The notes: a model not told the origin generated them from the sequence alone. A DNA stretch of 50,400 bases from Comamonadaceae bacterium (GCA_029255645.1 JANLJE010000035.1:1-50400), one strand, 5' to 3'. Shown: positions 27,155-36,551, counted from the first letter of the stretch. Program-made: numbers and translations.

Positions 27155-27295
27155 TCAGTTGCGTTGATTTCTGGCATCTTCGTCCATCTTCTTCGTGAAA
27201 TATCGAACGAAGAAAACGGCCATCAGCACTATGAAAACAATGGTAAACACACTCAGAAGACCGATATCGGATCCGAAAAGCAATTGCCAAGCCAT
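27155..27295 (-). CDS. Small membrane protein of the DUF3149 type
   Basis: A 46-residue protein that starts MAWQLLFGSDIGLLS, has one hydrophobic helix (about 11-30) and ends in a charged tail (KKMDEDARNQRN). The pattern, including GSDIG near the start, matches what I recall of DUF3149. ATG 27295 has a very good GGGAGGTGA ribosome site six bases upstream, which makes it a real gene despite its size. It begins 36 bp after ccoH and ends 35 bp before the terminator, so it is the last gene of ccoG-ccoH. A role in cbb3 oxidase assembly or stability is inferred only from position. Confidence 0.85.
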   Translation of the reverse strand: MAWQLLFGSDIGLLSVFTIVFIVLMAVFFVRYFTKKMDEDARNQRN

Positions 27296-27331
27296 GAGTC
27301 ACCTCCCAGTAACGTTAATCGACAACAAAAA

Positions 27332-27850
27332 TCAATGCAGGGGTCGCAGTTGCAAGGAAGCATCCGCATCGAGTTGCCAATCTCCCTGCAAACGCCAGGT
27401 CAAGTCCTGGTCTTCTAAAAGTACATGCCAGCGCCCGTCAACTTCGGTCCCCAGGGCACCCCTGTAAAAACCCTGGCCTTCATGGGTCAGCACCACCGTC
27501 TGGTCCATGCCACCCCGGGTCGGATGGATGATGCGAAAATTCAACTGGGCCGGAAAATTCATTTCCTTTTGTGCGGTCAGAATCAAGCGCAGCTGGGGGC
27601 CGCTTTGCATCACCTCGGCCCGCAGACCCAGTTCTTCGGCCATGCGATCCCGATGAATGCGCTGATTCACTGCCAGGCCCTGCTTGTAGTAATCATCCTC
27701 GACCATGCCGTCAAACGAGGTCAGCGCCAGCCAGAGGGTGATGGCACCCGCCACGATCACGGCGCTGGGGCCGGCCATGAGAATCCATGGCCAAGGCTCT
27801 TTGTACCAGGGTTGGGACAGGGTTTTGACAGGCATCGGTTTAGCGCTCAT
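27332..27850 (-). CDS. ccoH: cbb3 oxidase assembly protein CcoH (FixH family)
   Basis: A 172-residue protein with one membrane helix at about 22-44 and a periplasmic FixH domain (TSFDGMVEDDYYKQGLAVNQ). CcoH contacts the oxidase during assembly in other bacteria. Its ATG overlaps the ccoG stop by 4 bp (ATGA), so the two are translationally coupled. The sequence is typical of the family. Confidence 0.92.
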   Translation of the reverse strand: MSAKPMPVKTLSQPWYKEPWPWILMAGPSAVIVAGAITLWLALTSFDGMVEDDYYKQGLAVNQRIHRDRMAEELGLRAEVMQSGPQLRLILTAQKEMNFPAQLNFRIIHPTRGGMDQTVVLTHEGQGFYRGALGTEVDGRWHVLLEDQDLTWRLQGDWQLDADASLQLRPLH

Positions 27851-29265
27851 GGCATCAGGAAAGTCGTTTTTTCATGCACTGCCACCTGGGCATCATCCTC
27901 GGCGACCACATTGAAGAAAATCTTGTGAGACCCCTTGGGAGCGGCCTCGGGGGGCACACGCACATTGACCGTCACCTCCCGGTTTTCGGCCGGACCGGTT
28001 TCGACGCGCCGTTCGGAAGCCAGTTCGATGCCCTCCAGGCCCGTCACGCTGATCAGGAAGGCACGCGGAGCTTCGCTGACGTTCATCACCTTCATGGTGT
28101 AGACGTTCTCGATTTTACCGCCCTCCACTTCCCGGGCCAGGGTGGCGCGATCGCGAATCACATCGGCGCGCAGCGGAATCCGGGTTGCGATCGACCAGGC
28201 GGCGGCCAGGACGATCAGGACCAGGATCACGGTGTAAAGAATGATGCGCGGCCGCACGATATGGCTGAGCAGGCCAGTGCGATCAAACTTCCTGGCCAGG
28301 GCATTCTCGGAGGTATAGCGGATCAGGCCCCGGGGCATGCCCAACTTGTCCATGACCGCATCGCAGCCATCGATGCAGGCCCCGCAACCGATGCATTCAT
28401 ATTGCAGACCATTGCGGATGTCGATGCCGGTGGGGCAGACCTGAACGCAGATGCCGCAATCCACGCAATCCCCCAGCCTGGAGACATCCGCATCCTTCTT
28501 GCGGGCCCCCCTGGGTTCGCCTCGCTCGGCGTCATAGGTGATCACCAGGGTATCCGGGTCGAACATGACCGACTGGAAGCGGGCGTAGGGACACATGTAT
28601 TTGCACACCTGCTCGCGCATGAAACCCGCCATCATGTAGGTGAAGCCGGCATAGAACAGGATCCAGAAGATCTCCCAGCCACCAAAATTGAAGGTGACCA
28701 GGTTGTCGACCAGCTCGTGCATGGGCGTGAAATAACCTACCAGGGTAAAGCCGGTCCATAGGGAGAACAGCAGCCAGAGAGCATGCTTGGTGAGCTTGAG
28801 ACGCAGCTTGCGCCCATTCAGGGGCGCCTTGTCGAGCTTGATCCGGGCCAGCCGATCTCCTTCGATCCTGTTCTCGATCCACATGAAAATTTCGGTGTAC
28901 ACCGTCTGGGGACAGGTGTAACCACAGAAAAGCCGTCCGGCCACGGCCGTGAACAGGAACAGGCCATTGGCGGAAATGATCAGGAGCACAGCCAGATAGA
29001 ACACGTCCTGAGGCCAGAGCACCATTCCGAACAGGTAGAACTTGCGCTCCACCAGATGAAAGAGAACCGCCTGACGATCATTCCACTGCAGCCAGGGCAG
29101 CCCATAGAACAGGGCCTGCGTACCCCAGACAAACACCCAACGCCATGTCGCCCACCATCCCGTCACCGGCCGGACGTAGATCTTCTTGTGTTTTTCATAG
29201 AGGGAGACCACCTTCTCTCCCTCCGGCCCAGGACCCGGGGTGCTGTTCTCGCGGTTATCGTTCAT
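27847..29265 (-). CDS. ccoG: cbb3 oxidase accessory ferredoxin protein CcoG (FixG/RdxA)
   Basis: A 472-residue polytopic membrane iron-sulfur protein, thought to reduce copper for oxidase assembly. It has membrane-side motifs FCGYTCPQTVY and CKYMCPYARF. Two 4Fe-4S ferredoxin clusters follow (CVDCGICVQVCPTG and CIGCGACIDGCD). The C-terminal periplasmic domain is Ig-like (FixG_C). ATG 29265. An FNR-like box about 70 bp upstream suggests oxygen-responsive transcription independent of ccoNOQP, from which it is separated by a terminator. Confidence 0.96.
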   Translation of the reverse strand: MNDNRENSTPGPGPEGEKVVSLYEKHKKIYVRPVTGWWATWRWVFVWGTQALFYGLPWLQWNDRQAVLFHLVERKFYLFGMVLWPQDVFYLAVLLIISANGLFLFTAVAGRLFCGYTCPQTVYTEIFMWIENRIEGDRLARIKLDKAPLNGRKLRLKLTKHALWLLFSLWTGFTLVGYFTPMHELVDNLVTFNFGGWEIFWILFYAGFTYMMAGFMREQVCKYMCPYARFQSVMFDPDTLVITYDAERGEPRGARKKDADVSRLGDCVDCGICVQVCPTGIDIRNGLQYECIGCGACIDGCDAVMDKLGMPRGLIRYTSENALARKFDRTGLLSHIVRPRIILYTVILVLIVLAAAWSIATRIPLRADVIRDRATLAREVEGGKIENVYTMKVMNVSEAPRAFLISVTGLEGIELASERRVETGPAENREVTVNVRVPPEAAPKGSHKIFFNVVAEDDAQVAVHEKTTFLMP

Positions 29266-29300
29266 TTTTCATGTACCGTATCAGAATTGTACGAGGCGCC

Positions 29301-29342
29301 ATTCTCGACCGCTTGCGTCCATCCATTTTTGATACAGATCAG
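29301..29342 (-). promoter_or_regulatory. FNR-type promoter of ccoG
   Basis: The box at 29329-29342 reads CTGAT-CTGT-ATCAA on the minus strand, 9 of 10 consensus bases. A -10-like GAGAAT (29306-29301) lies downstream, which puts the box near -40, the class II activator position. Confidence 0.65.
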
Positions 29343-29367
29343 TATTTACTGATGCTCAAGGAAATTA

Positions 29368-29393
29368 AAACGGGGCGGTTTTCCGCCCCGTTT
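29368..29393 (-). terminator. Terminator of ccoNOQP
   Basis: AAACGGGGCGG (29368-29378), TTTT loop, CCGCCCCGTTT (29383-29393), then TTTAATTT on the minus strand. It lies 15 bp after the ccoP stop and separates the structural genes from ccoG. Confidence 0.92.
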
Positions 29394-29407
29394 CATTCAC
29401 GGCAGAA

Positions 29408-30304
29408 TTACTGGGGGTGACTCAAGCCATACACATAGGCGGCCAGCAGATGCACCTTGCCCTCGCCGAGGAAGTCCTTCCAGACCGGCATCTTGTTCTG
29501 ACGCCCGTTGGTGATGGTTTCCGTGATGGTGGCCTCGGAACTGCCATACAGCCAGGTACCATCGGTCAGGTTGGGAGAGCCGATCGCCTGCATCCCCTTG
29601 GCATCCATGCCATGACAGCCGGTGCAGCCTACGGTCATGAAGGCTTCACGGCCCTTGGCGGCGCGCGCCGGATCGGCGGGCAGACCGGACAGGGATCGCA
29701 CATAGTTCGCCAGATTCTTGATCGTATCGGCGCCGAGGTGTGCATGGGGAGGCATGACACCCATCCGGCCGTTGCTGATGGTTTCCTCGATCTTGGCAGG
29801 CTCGCCGCCGTACAACCAGTCCCCATCGGTCAGATTGGGAAAGCCCTTCGAACCACGGGCATCGGCCCCATGACACTGCAGGCAGTAAGTCAGAAACAGG
29901 CGTTTGCCGGTTTCCATGGCTTGCTTGTCGCCCGCCAGCGCCTTGACATCCATTCCCAGATACTTGTCGTACATGGGCTTCAAGGCGGCATTGGCCTTGT
30001 CGACCTCCGCCTTGTGCTGACCCGCGGAGGTCCAGCCCAGCCAGCCCTTGAAGGAGCCCAGGCCAGGATAGAGGGCCAGATAGCCCAGTGCAAAGAGCAC
30101 GGTGATGTAGAACATCCAGCTCCACCACTTGGGCAGCGGGTTGTTGTACTCCTCCAGGGTCTCATCCCAGGCATGACCGGTGGTCTTGCCCACGGTGAAA
30201 TTGGCGGAACCCTGGCTCCAGAGGAACACGGCGCAGCCGATGACGCTGACCAGCACGATGCCGGTAACGTAAAAGTTCCAAAATTCGCTGACGAAATCGC
30301 TCAT
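29408..30304 (-). CDS. ccoP: cbb3-type cytochrome c oxidase subunit III CcoP
   Basis: A membrane-anchored dihaem cytochrome c that feeds electrons to CcoN. The 298-residue protein has two N-terminal helices (about 10-30 and 62-80) and two haem sites, CLQCH (141-145) and CTGCH (227-231). Axial Met candidates follow in MGVMPPH and NKMPVW. ATG 30304. It follows ccoQ by 15 bp and ends just before the operon terminator. Confidence 0.97.
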   Translation of the reverse strand: MSDFVSEFWNFYVTGIVLVSVIGCAVFLWSQGSANFTVGKTTGHAWDETLEEYNNPLPKWWSWMFYITVLFALGYLALYPGLGSFKGWLGWTSAGQHKAEVDKANAALKPMYDKYLGMDVKALAGDKQAMETGKRLFLTYCLQCHGADARGSKGFPNLTDGDWLYGGEPAKIEETISNGRMGVMPPHAHLGADTIKNLANYVRSLSGLPADPARAAKGREAFMTVGCTGCHGMDAKGMQAIGSPNLTDGTWLYGSSEATITETITNGRQNKMPVWKDFLGEGKVHLLAAYVYGLSHPQ

Positions 30305-30319
30305 CTCTTTATCCTTTGA

Positions 30320-30493
30320 TCAGCGGTGCCGGGTGTCATGCCCAGGCACCGAATCATCATCATCCGCAAACGGCAGGTTGGCGGCCTCATCGAAGCCCTT
30401 CTTGCTGTTCCTGCTGTAGGCCCACCCCACGATCCCGAGGAAGCAGAGCAACCCCAGGACTGTGGTCAGGGAGCGGAAATCGTTGATATCCAT
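30320..30493 (-). CDS. ccoQ: cbb3-type cytochrome c oxidase subunit CcoQ
   Basis: A 57-residue single-helix subunit (LTTVLGLLCFLGIVGWAYS) with an acidic tail (FADDDDSVPG), typical of CcoQ/FixQ, which stabilises the oxidase. The start at ATG 30493 follows the ccoO stop by 7 bp. The frame is open further upstream inside ccoO but has no use there. Confidence 0.92.
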   Translation of the reverse strand: MDINDFRSLTTVLGLLCFLGIVGWAYSRNSKKGFDEAANLPFADDDDSVPGHDTRHR

Positions 30494-30500
30494 GGCCTTC

Positions 30501-31121
30501 TTACTTGAAGTTGGACAAGGCGGTGCCAAGGCCTTGCAGGTAGGCGACCAGAACATCTTCTTCGGTCTTGCCTTCCAGGGCCTGCCTGGCACCCGCGATC
30601 TCTGCGTCCGTGTATGGCACGCCGACCTTCCTCAGCGCCAGCATCTTGGCTTCGATATCCTTGCCGACCGTTTGAGCGGCGGCAGTCTTTTCCAGCCAGG
30701 AGAAGGCGGGCATGTTGGACTCGGGCACGACGTCGCGAGGATTGCGCAGGTGGATACGCTGCCATTCATCAGAGTAGCGGCCACCGACACGTTGCAGGTC
30801 GGGACCGGTACGCTTGGAGCCCCACTGGAAGGGATGGTCATAGACGAACTCACCCGCCACGGAATAGTGGCCATAGCGCTCGGTCTCGGCCCGGAAGGGA
30901 CGAATCATCTGGGAGTGGCAGTTGTAGCAGCCCTCACGCAGATACACGTCACGCCCTGCCAGACGCACGGGGTCATAAGGCGTCACCCCTTCGACGGCCT
31001 GAGTCGTGGACTTCTGGAAGAAGAGCGGCACGATTTCCAGCAAACCGCCCACGCTCACCACCAGCAGCGTCAGAACGATGAGCAAGCCTACGTTCTTCTC
31101 GATCTTTTCTTGATTGAACAT
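30501..31121 (-). CDS. ccoO: cbb3-type cytochrome c oxidase subunit II CcoO
   Basis: A 206-residue monohaem cytochrome c with an N-terminal membrane anchor (about 12-34) and haem site CYNCH (65-69). The axial methionine probably lies in ESNMPAF. It passes electrons from CcoP to CcoN. ATG 31121, 18 bp after ccoN. Sequence and order are standard. Confidence 0.97.
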   Translation of the reverse strand: MFNQEKIEKNVGLLIVLTLLVVSVGGLLEIVPLFFQKSTTQAVEGVTPYDPVRLAGRDVYLREGCYNCHSQMIRPFRAETERYGHYSVAGEFVYDHPFQWGSKRTGPDLQRVGGRYSDEWQRIHLRNPRDVVPESNMPAFSWLEKTAAAQTVGKDIEAKMLALRKVGVPYTDAEIAGARQALEGKTEEDVLVAYLQGLGTALSNFK

Positions 31122-31139
31122 TATCGCTGTCCTCCTGGA

Positions 31140-32570
31140 TTAGGCGTGTTGAGCGGCAGGAGCCAGAACTGGAGCGTCATTCACGGTCTTGCCGCTGGCA
31201 ATGGTCTTGAACATGTTGTAAGCCATGATGAGCATACCCACCAGGAACAAGGCGCCACCGATGAAACGGACGGTCCAGAAGGGATAGGAGCCCTTGACGG
31301 CCTCCACGAAGCTGTAGGTCAGGGTACCGTCGGCATTGACGGCGCGCCACATCAGGCCCTGCATCACGCCGGCAATCCACATGGAGGCGATGTAGAGCAC
31401 CACACCGATGGTGGCGACCCAGAAGTGCACCGTCATCAGGCGCACGCTGTACATCTCGGGCTTGCCGAACAGGCGGGGCAGCAGGTAGTAGATGGAACCG
31501 ATGGAGACCATGGCCACCCAGCCCAGCGCACCGGAGTGCACGTGACCCACGGTCCAGTCGGTATAGTGCGACAGGGCGTTTACCGTCTTCACGGACATCA
31601 TGGGGCCTTCGAAGGTCGACATGCCGTAGAAGGACAGGGAGGTGATCAGGAACTTCAGGATGGGATCGTCACGCAGCTTGTGCCAGGCACCGGACAGGGT
31701 CATGATCCCGTTGATCATGCCGCCCCAGGAGGGCGCCAGCAGGATCAGGGAGAAGATCATGCCGACAGACTGGGTCCAGTCAGGCAGGGCGGTGTAGTGC
31801 AGGTGGTGCGGACCCGCCCACATGTAGGTGAAGATCAGGGCCCAGAAGTGCACCACGGACAGCCGGTAGGAATACACCGGACGCCCGGCCTGCTTGGGAA
31901 CGAAGTAGTACATCATGCCCAGGAAGCCGGCCGTCAGGAGGAAGCCCACGGCGTTGTGGCCGTACCACCACTGCACCATGGCATCCTGCACGCCGGCATA
32001 GGCAGAGTAGGACTTGGTCAGGGTCACGGGGATTTCCGCGCTGTTCACGATATGCAGCAGGGCGATGGCAATGATGAAAGCGCCATAGAACCAGTTCGCC
32101 ACGTAGATGTGCTTCACGGTACGCTTGGCGATGGTCCCGAAGAACACGATGGCGTAGGAAACCCAGACCACGGCGATCAGGAGGTCGATGGGCCATTCCA
32201 GCTCGGCGTATTCCTTGCCCGTGCTGAAGCCGAGGGGCAGGGAGACGGCCGCCAGCAGGATGACCAGCTGCCAGCCCCAGAAGGTGAAGGCGGCCAGCTT
32301 GTCGCAGAAAATCCGCGCATGGCTGGTACGTTGAACGACATAGTAGGAAGTTGCGAACAGGGCACTGCCGCCGAAGGCGAAAATCACCGCATTGGTATGC
32401 AGCGGGCGCAGGCGGCCAAAGTGCAGCCAGGGGCCGAAATTGAGCTCCGGCCAGACCAGCTGGGCGGCAATGACGACACCGACCAGCATGCCTACGATGC
32501 CCCAGATGACGGTCATCACGGCAAATTGCCGTACGACCTTATAGTTGTATGTGGTTTGCGTTTCCGACAT
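31140..32570 (-). CDS. ccoN: cbb3-type cytochrome c oxidase catalytic subunit CcoN
   Basis: The oxygen-reducing subunit with low-spin haem b, high-spin haem b3 and CuB. The 476-residue, 12-helix protein has the copper ligands in WYGHNAVGF and GPHHLHY. The haem ligands are in WTVGHVHSG, and the cbb3-specific tyrosine is in [11 protein letters not shown]. High oxygen affinity is characteristic of this oxidase class. ATG 32570. It leads ccoNOQP and has its own FNR-type promoter upstream. Confidence 0.97.
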   Translation of the reverse strand: MSETQTTYNYKVVRQFAVMTVIWGIVGMLVGVVIAAQLVWPELNFGPWLHFGRLRPLHTNAVIFAFGGSALFATSYYVVQRTSHARIFCDKLAAFTFWGWQLVILLAAVSLPLGFSTGKEYAELEWPIDLLIAVVWVSYAIVFFGTIAKRTVKHIYVANWFYGAFIIAIALLHIVNSAEIPVTLTKSYSAYAGVQDAMVQWWYGHNAVGFLLTAGFLGMMYYFVPKQAGRPVYSYRLSVVHFWALIFTYMWAGPHHLHYTALPDWTQSVGMIFSLILLAPSWGGMINGIMTLSGAWHKLRDDPILKFLITSLSFYGMSTFEGPMMSVKTVNALSHYTDWTVGHVHSGALGWVAMVSIGSIYYLLPRLFGKPEMYSVRLMTVHFWVATIGVVLYIASMWIAGVMQGLMWRAVNADGTLTYSFVEAVKGSYPFWTVRFIGGALFLVGMLIMAYNMFKTIASGKTVNDAPVLAPAAQHA

Positions 32571-32647
32571 GGACCCACCTCTCGTTTAATGAAAAAGACT
32601 GTACACCACCCCCCCAAAAACCAAGGCGGCGCATGGAACGGGATGCT

Positions 32648-32684
32648 ATTTTAGCCTAGGGCGGGGCTATTTGACATAGATCAA
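32648..32684 (-). promoter_or_regulatory. FNR-type promoter of ccoNOQP
   Basis: The box at 32671-32684 is TTGAC-ATAG-ATCAA as written on the plus strand, 9 of 10 consensus bases. On the minus strand a -10-like TAAAAT (32653-32648) follows, placing the box near -40. This is the usual arrangement for FNR/ANR activation under low oxygen. Confidence 0.75.
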
Positions 32685-32768
32685 TTCAGCCCCAAAAGCG
32701 CACCGAAGCCCGGATTGACGGGCCCTGCTGAACCCCTGCCCACCCGTCGGCAGTTTTGCCCCGGACAC

Positions 32769-32795
32769 AAAAAAAGGGTGCGCCGTAACGCACCC
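32769..32795 (-). terminator. Terminator after ccoI-ccoS
   Basis: GGGTGCG (32795-32789 on the minus strand), 6-base loop, CGCACCC (32782-32776), followed by seven T on the minus strand (32775-32769). It would end the five-gene unit that includes ccoS. Confidence 0.88.
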
Positions 32796-32890
32796 CAACC
32801 CCAACAGAGAAACAATCAAACCTGTTGCAAAGCAAGTAGTGAACTTGCGGCAAAGTGCTGCGGATCATACCCGGCGGCGGCCCCCCGGGC

Positions 32891-32904
32891 TTGACCCAAA
32901 TCAA
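32891..32904. promoter_or_regulatory. FNR-like box at the ccoS stop codon
   Basis: TTGAC-CCAA-ATCAA, 9 of 10 consensus bases, overlapping the end of ccoS. It is upstream of a terminator relative to ccoN and is not followed by an obvious promoter, so its role is doubtful. Confidence 0.4.
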
Positions 32905-33098
32905 ACAGAAGGTTTTTTTTCCTTTTCCACGCCGGGTGCCGCGGCCGCCTCCCTGGGCCTGTCGTCATCCATGAGCACCTTGAAGCCCGGCCCTTCGAGA
33001 TCATCAAACTGCCCCCCTCTGACGGACATCCAGAACACCACGGCAATGACAAACACCAGCACCACCGACAGCGGTATCAGCAGATACAGAATCTCCAT
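32901..33098 (-). CDS. ccoS: cbb3 oxidase maturation protein CcoS
   Basis: A 65-residue protein with one membrane helix near the start (MEILYLLIPLSVVLVFVIAV), the FGQFDDLEGP-like stretch GGQFDDLEGPG typical of CcoS/FixS, and a charged tail. It is needed in other bacteria for haem/copper insertion into the oxidase. The ATG shares one base with the ccoI stop (TAATG), so the two are translationally coupled. Confidence 0.93.
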   Translation of the reverse strand: MEILYLLIPLSVVLVFVIAVVFWMSVRGGQFDDLEGPGFKVLMDDDRPREAAAAPGVEKEKKPSV

Positions 33099-35608
33099 TA
33101 CACTTCCTTTCGCTGAATTCTCAAGGCATTCATGACCACCAGCAATGAACTGGCGGACATGCCGATCCCTGCCGCCCAGGGCGTCACATGACCCATGGCG
33201 GCCAGGGGCAAGGCGAGGAAATTGTAGGCAAAAGCCCAGAGCAGGTTCTGGCGGATGACCCGCAAGGCGAAACGGCTGCGCCGCACCCCACGGCGCAGAC
33301 ATTCGAGGTTCTCGGAGAGCAGCAGCAGGTCTGCCTGGGTACGGGCCAACTGGGAACCCGCCCCCATGGCGACAGAGACCTGGGCCTGGGCCAGCACCGG
33401 CGCATCATTGACGCCATCCCCCACCATCGCCACCACCGCTCCCGCTTGCTGCAGGGCCAGCACCGCATCGCGCTTGGCCTGGGGCGACATGGCCGCCCGC
33501 ACGTCGGCGATGCCGAGCGACAAGCCCAGCCGTTGAACCACCGCGTCCGCATCGCCGGACATCAGGATCACCTGACAGCCGGCCGCCTGCAAATCCGCCA
33601 CCAGTTCCCGCGCTTCTTGCCGCAATTCGTCACCGATCCTGAAGAAAGCCAGGATGCCTTCCTCATCGCCCAGAGCCACGATGGTATCGCCTGCGGCCTG
33701 CCAGCCTTCGGGCCAGGGCACCGCGCCGGCAGCTGCCAGGGCCGCCACATAATCGGGACGCCCGATCCGCAGGCGGCGCCCGCTGACGACGCCCTCCAGC
33801 CCCTGCCCCGCTTCGGTTCGCACCGCTTCGGCCATGGGCAGCCGCCCGCCAGCCTCGACACCACGGCGGATGGCCAGCGCCAGTGGATGTTCGGAAGCGC
33901 ATTCAAGCGCCGCCGCCAGCCCCAGGGCCTCGGCCCGCTCCCCTCTGCACACGGCCACGTCCTGCAGGCACATTTCGCCCTTGGTCAGGGTGCCGGTCTT
34001 ATCGAACACGAAGTGGGTGGCGCGCGCCAGGGTTTCCACGGCATGACCGCGGGTGACCAGCAGACCATCCCTGGCCAGGGCGCCCGCGGCTACCGTCAGC
34101 GCAATCGGCGTCGCCAGGGCCAGGGCACAAGGACAGGTCACCACCAGCACCGAAACCGTGATCCACAAGGCCCGGGAGGGATCGACCAGATACCAGCCCA
34201 GGGCCACCAGCGCGGCAAAGAGCAACAAGCAAGCCACGAACCAGTGCGCGATACGGTCTGCCAGTTCCACGATGCGCGGCTTTTCGGCGGCGGCCCGCTC
34301 CATCAGGCGGATGATGGCGGAAAGCCGGGTGGATTCCCCCACCTGCTCGACCAGGATGAACAGCGGGCTTTCCATATTGATGGAACCCCCGGTCACGCTA
34401 TCGCCGGCCTGCTTGGCCACCGGCCGGCTCTCGCCGGTGAGCAGCGCCTCGTTGACATTGCCATGTCCTTCGAGCACCCGGCCGTCAGCCGGAATGGTGT
34501 CCCCCGGCCGCACCAGGGCCACATCTCCGGGCCGGAGGTCCGACACCACCACCTGCTCCGGCTCCCGGTTCGCGGGAAAGCCCTGCACCCGCTGGCAGAA
34601 CGCCGGCTGCAACCTGGCCAGGGCCTCGGAAACACTGACCGCCTTTTGCCGGGCCGTCATTTCAAGATAGCGCCCGCCCAGCAGGAAAAACACGAACATC
34701 ACCACGGAGTCGAAATACACCTCCCCCGTCCGGGTCAGGGTTGCCCAGACGCTGGCCACGAAGGCGGCCGCAATCCCCAAGGCCACCGGCACATCCATGC
34801 CGACCCGGCGCAACTTCAGATCCCGCCAGGCGCCCTTGAAGAAAGGGGCGGCGGAATACAGCATCACCGGCAGGGTCAGGGCCAGGCTGGCCCAGCGGAT
34901 CAGGGTTTCGATATCCATGGACATGTCGCCCTCGCCGGCGAGATAGACCGGGATCGCATACATCATCACCTGCATCATGCCGAAACCGGCCACCCAGAGC
35001 CGCCACAGGGCCTCGCGGCGCTCCTTCCTTGCCAGTTCCTCGTGCTTGGCCGCATCGTATGGGTAGGCGCGATAACCGATCGCGCTGATCGCCGACAGGA
35101 TGTCGGAGAGCTTGATCCGGCGGCTATCCCAGCGCACCCGGGCACGCCGGGTGGCGTAATTGACATCGACGCCGGTCACCCCCGGCAACTGGCCGATATG
35201 GCGCTCATTGAGCCAGACGCAGGCTGAGCAGGTGATCCCCTCCAGGATCAGTGAAGCTTCCCGCTCATGTTCACCGAGTTCCCGGACAAAGCTCTTCTGG
35301 AACTCCGCATGGTCGAACATCAGCAGCTGGTCCAGAATCGCCGGCATGGCCTCCCGGGGCGACTCGGGCATGGCATCGCGGCTGGTGTAATAATCTTCCA
35401 GTCCATTTTCCACGATGGCCTGGGCAACAGCCTGGCACCCGACGCAGCACATTTGCCGCGGCACCCCACGAATCCGGACAAAAAAGCCGGCACCGTCCGG
35501 CATGGGCAGACCGCAGTGATAGCAAACCTCCTGCTCCCGGCTCGCGTCATGGGCCACGGCCCCGCGGGTCCCGGCGCTCAGTTCTGCATTCAATTCTGGC
35601 ATGGGCAT
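33098..35608 (-). CDS. ccoI: Copper-exporting P-type ATPase CcoI (FixI)
   Basis: A P1B-type ATPase that supplies copper for CcoN. It is about 836 residues from ATG 35608, which follows the previous stop as TGAGATG. N-terminal metal-binding region: CYHC (29-32) and CCVGC (54-58). HMA domain: ITCSAC (Cys127/Cys130). Then eight membrane helices with CPC in TCPCALALATP, phosphorylation site FDKTGTLTKG, actuator LTGES and hinge [14 protein letters not shown] at 35638 is a weaker alternative start. It is coupled to ccoS and directly follows a dehydrogenase gene, an unusual neighbour. Confidence 0.96.
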   Translation of the reverse strand: MPMPELNAELSAGTRGAVAHDASREQEVCYHCGLPMPDGAGFFVRIRGVPRQMCCVGCQAVAQAIVENGLEDYYTSRDAMPESPREAMPAILDQLLMFDHAEFQKSFVRELGEHEREASLILEGITCSACVWLNERHIGQLPGVTGVDVNYATRRARVRWDSRRIKLSDILSAISAIGYRAYPYDAAKHEELARKERREALWRLWVAGFGMMQVMMYAIPVYLAGEGDMSMDIETLIRWASLALTLPVMLYSAAPFFKGAWRDLKLRRVGMDVPVALGIAAAFVASVWATLTRTGEVYFDSVVMFVFFLLGGRYLEMTARQKAVSVSEALARLQPAFCQRVQGFPANREPEQVVVSDLRPGDVALVRPGDTIPADGRVLEGHGNVNEALLTGESRPVAKQAGDSVTGGSINMESPLFILVEQVGESTRLSAIIRLMERAAAEKPRIVELADRIAHWFVACLLLFAALVALGWYLVDPSRALWITVSVLVVTCPCALALATPIALTVAAGALARDGLLVTRGHAVETLARATHFVFDKTGTLTKGEMCLQDVAVCRGERAEALGLAAALECASEHPLALAIRRGVEAGGRLPMAEAVRTEAGQGLEGVVSGRRLRIGRPDYVAALAAAGAVPWPEGWQAAGDTIVALGDEEGILAFFRIGDELRQEARELVADLQAAGCQVILMSGDADAVVQRLGLSLGIADVRAAMSPQAKRDAVLALQQAGAVVAMVGDGVNDAPVLAQAQVSVAMGAGSQLARTQADLLLLSENLECLRRGVRRSRFALRVIRQNLLWAFAYNFLALPLAAMGHVTPWAAGIGMSASSLLVVMNALRIQRKEV

Positions 35609-35609
35609 C

Positions 35610-36551
35610 TCAAACCAAGCCTCGCGGCCCCCATTCAAGGAGGGGCGAGCATGAACGGCTGGCCGGCCCCTCAGAATTCCCGCCCCGATCCGCCTGCTCC
35701 AGCACCCGCAGCAAAGCGGCCGTATCGTCCCGGCCCCAGCCCTGGCCCATCAGGGCGTTGAGTTGCTGGCCGACCTGGGCCGCCAGGGGCAGAGGCACCC
35801 CGAGGCGGAAGGCTTCGCGCAGCAGAATGCCGAAATCCTTGTGATGCAGGCGGGCCTCGATACCGGCCGCAAAATCACGCTGCACCATGCGCTCGCCCAT
35901 CACCTCCAGCACCCGGCTGGCGGCGGAACCACCGGCCAGCGCCGCTTTCACCCGGGCCGGGTCAACCCCGGCGGCAACGGCCAGATGCAGGGCCTCGGCC
36001 ACCGCTTCGATGGCGGCCACCATGATCATCTGGTTGCAGGCCTTGGCGACCTGGCCGGCGCCGCTTTCCCCCACATGCACGATGCCTTGCCCGAGACAGG
36101 CGAGCAGTGGCCTCACCCGCTCCAGGGTCTCGGTGCGGCCGCCGGCCATGATGGCGAGGCTGGCCGCCACGGCACCCTGGGCGCCGCCCGAGACCGGCGC
36201 ATCGAGAAAATCCGCCCCCTTGTCGCGGTAAGCCGCCGCCAGTTCGCGGGCGGTGCCAGGGCTGATGGTGCTCATGTCCACATGGATGAAGCCCGGCGCG
36301 GCCCCGGCCAGCAGGCCCGCGCTGCCCTGCACCAGGCCGGCCACGTCGGCATCGGCAGTGACGCTACTGATCACCACCTCGCAGGCTGCCGCCAGGGCCG
36401 CCGGGCTTGCAAGCTCCCGCGCGGCGCAATCCGCCAGCGGCGCCAATGCTTCCGGGCGCCGGGCCCAGACATGCAGCTCATGCCCCGCGCCAGCCAGATG
36501 CCGCGCCATGGGCAGCCCCATGGCACCGAAACCGATGAATCCTACCTTCAT
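35610..36551 (-). CDS. NAD(P)-dependent beta-hydroxyacid dehydrogenase, copy 1
   Basis: A 313-residue member of the 3-hydroxyisobutyrate dehydrogenase / tartronate semialdehyde reductase family. Residues 4-12 form the nucleotide-binding GFIGFGAMG. The substrate motif is DAPVSGG and the catalytic lysine lies in GAGQVAKACNQ. The C-terminus extends about 20 residues beyond its paralogue at 39956-40828, with a Ser/Gly/Arg-rich tail running into the ccoI start. Its ATG overlaps the stop of the diguanylate cyclase gene by 4 bp (ATGA). No glyoxylate or valine pathway genes are near, so the substrate is open. Confidence 0.88.
   Translation of the reverse strand: MKVGFIGFGAMGLPMARHLAGAGHELHVWARRPEALAPLADCAARELASPAALAAACEVVISSVTADADVAGLVQGSAGLLAGAAPGFIHVDMSTISPGTARELAAAYRDKGADFLDAPVSGGAQGAVAASLAIMAGGRTETLERVRPLLACLGQGIVHVGESGAGQVAKACNQMIMVAAIEAVAEALHLAVAAGVDPARVKAALAGGSAASRVLEVMGERMVQRDFAAGIEARLHHKDFGILLREAFRLGVPLPLAAQVGQQLNALMGQGWGRDDTAALLRVLEQADRGGNSEGPASRSCSPLLEWGPRGLV

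Larger units (their letters stand above)
32571..32900. other. 330-bp region between ccoS and ccoN
   Basis: Reading on the minus strand, it holds an FNR-like box touching the ccoS stop (32904-32891), the ccoS terminator (32795-32769) and the FNR-type ccoN promoter (32684-32648). About 80 bp of untranslated leader before ccoN completes it. No gene is supported here. Confidence 0.75.
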
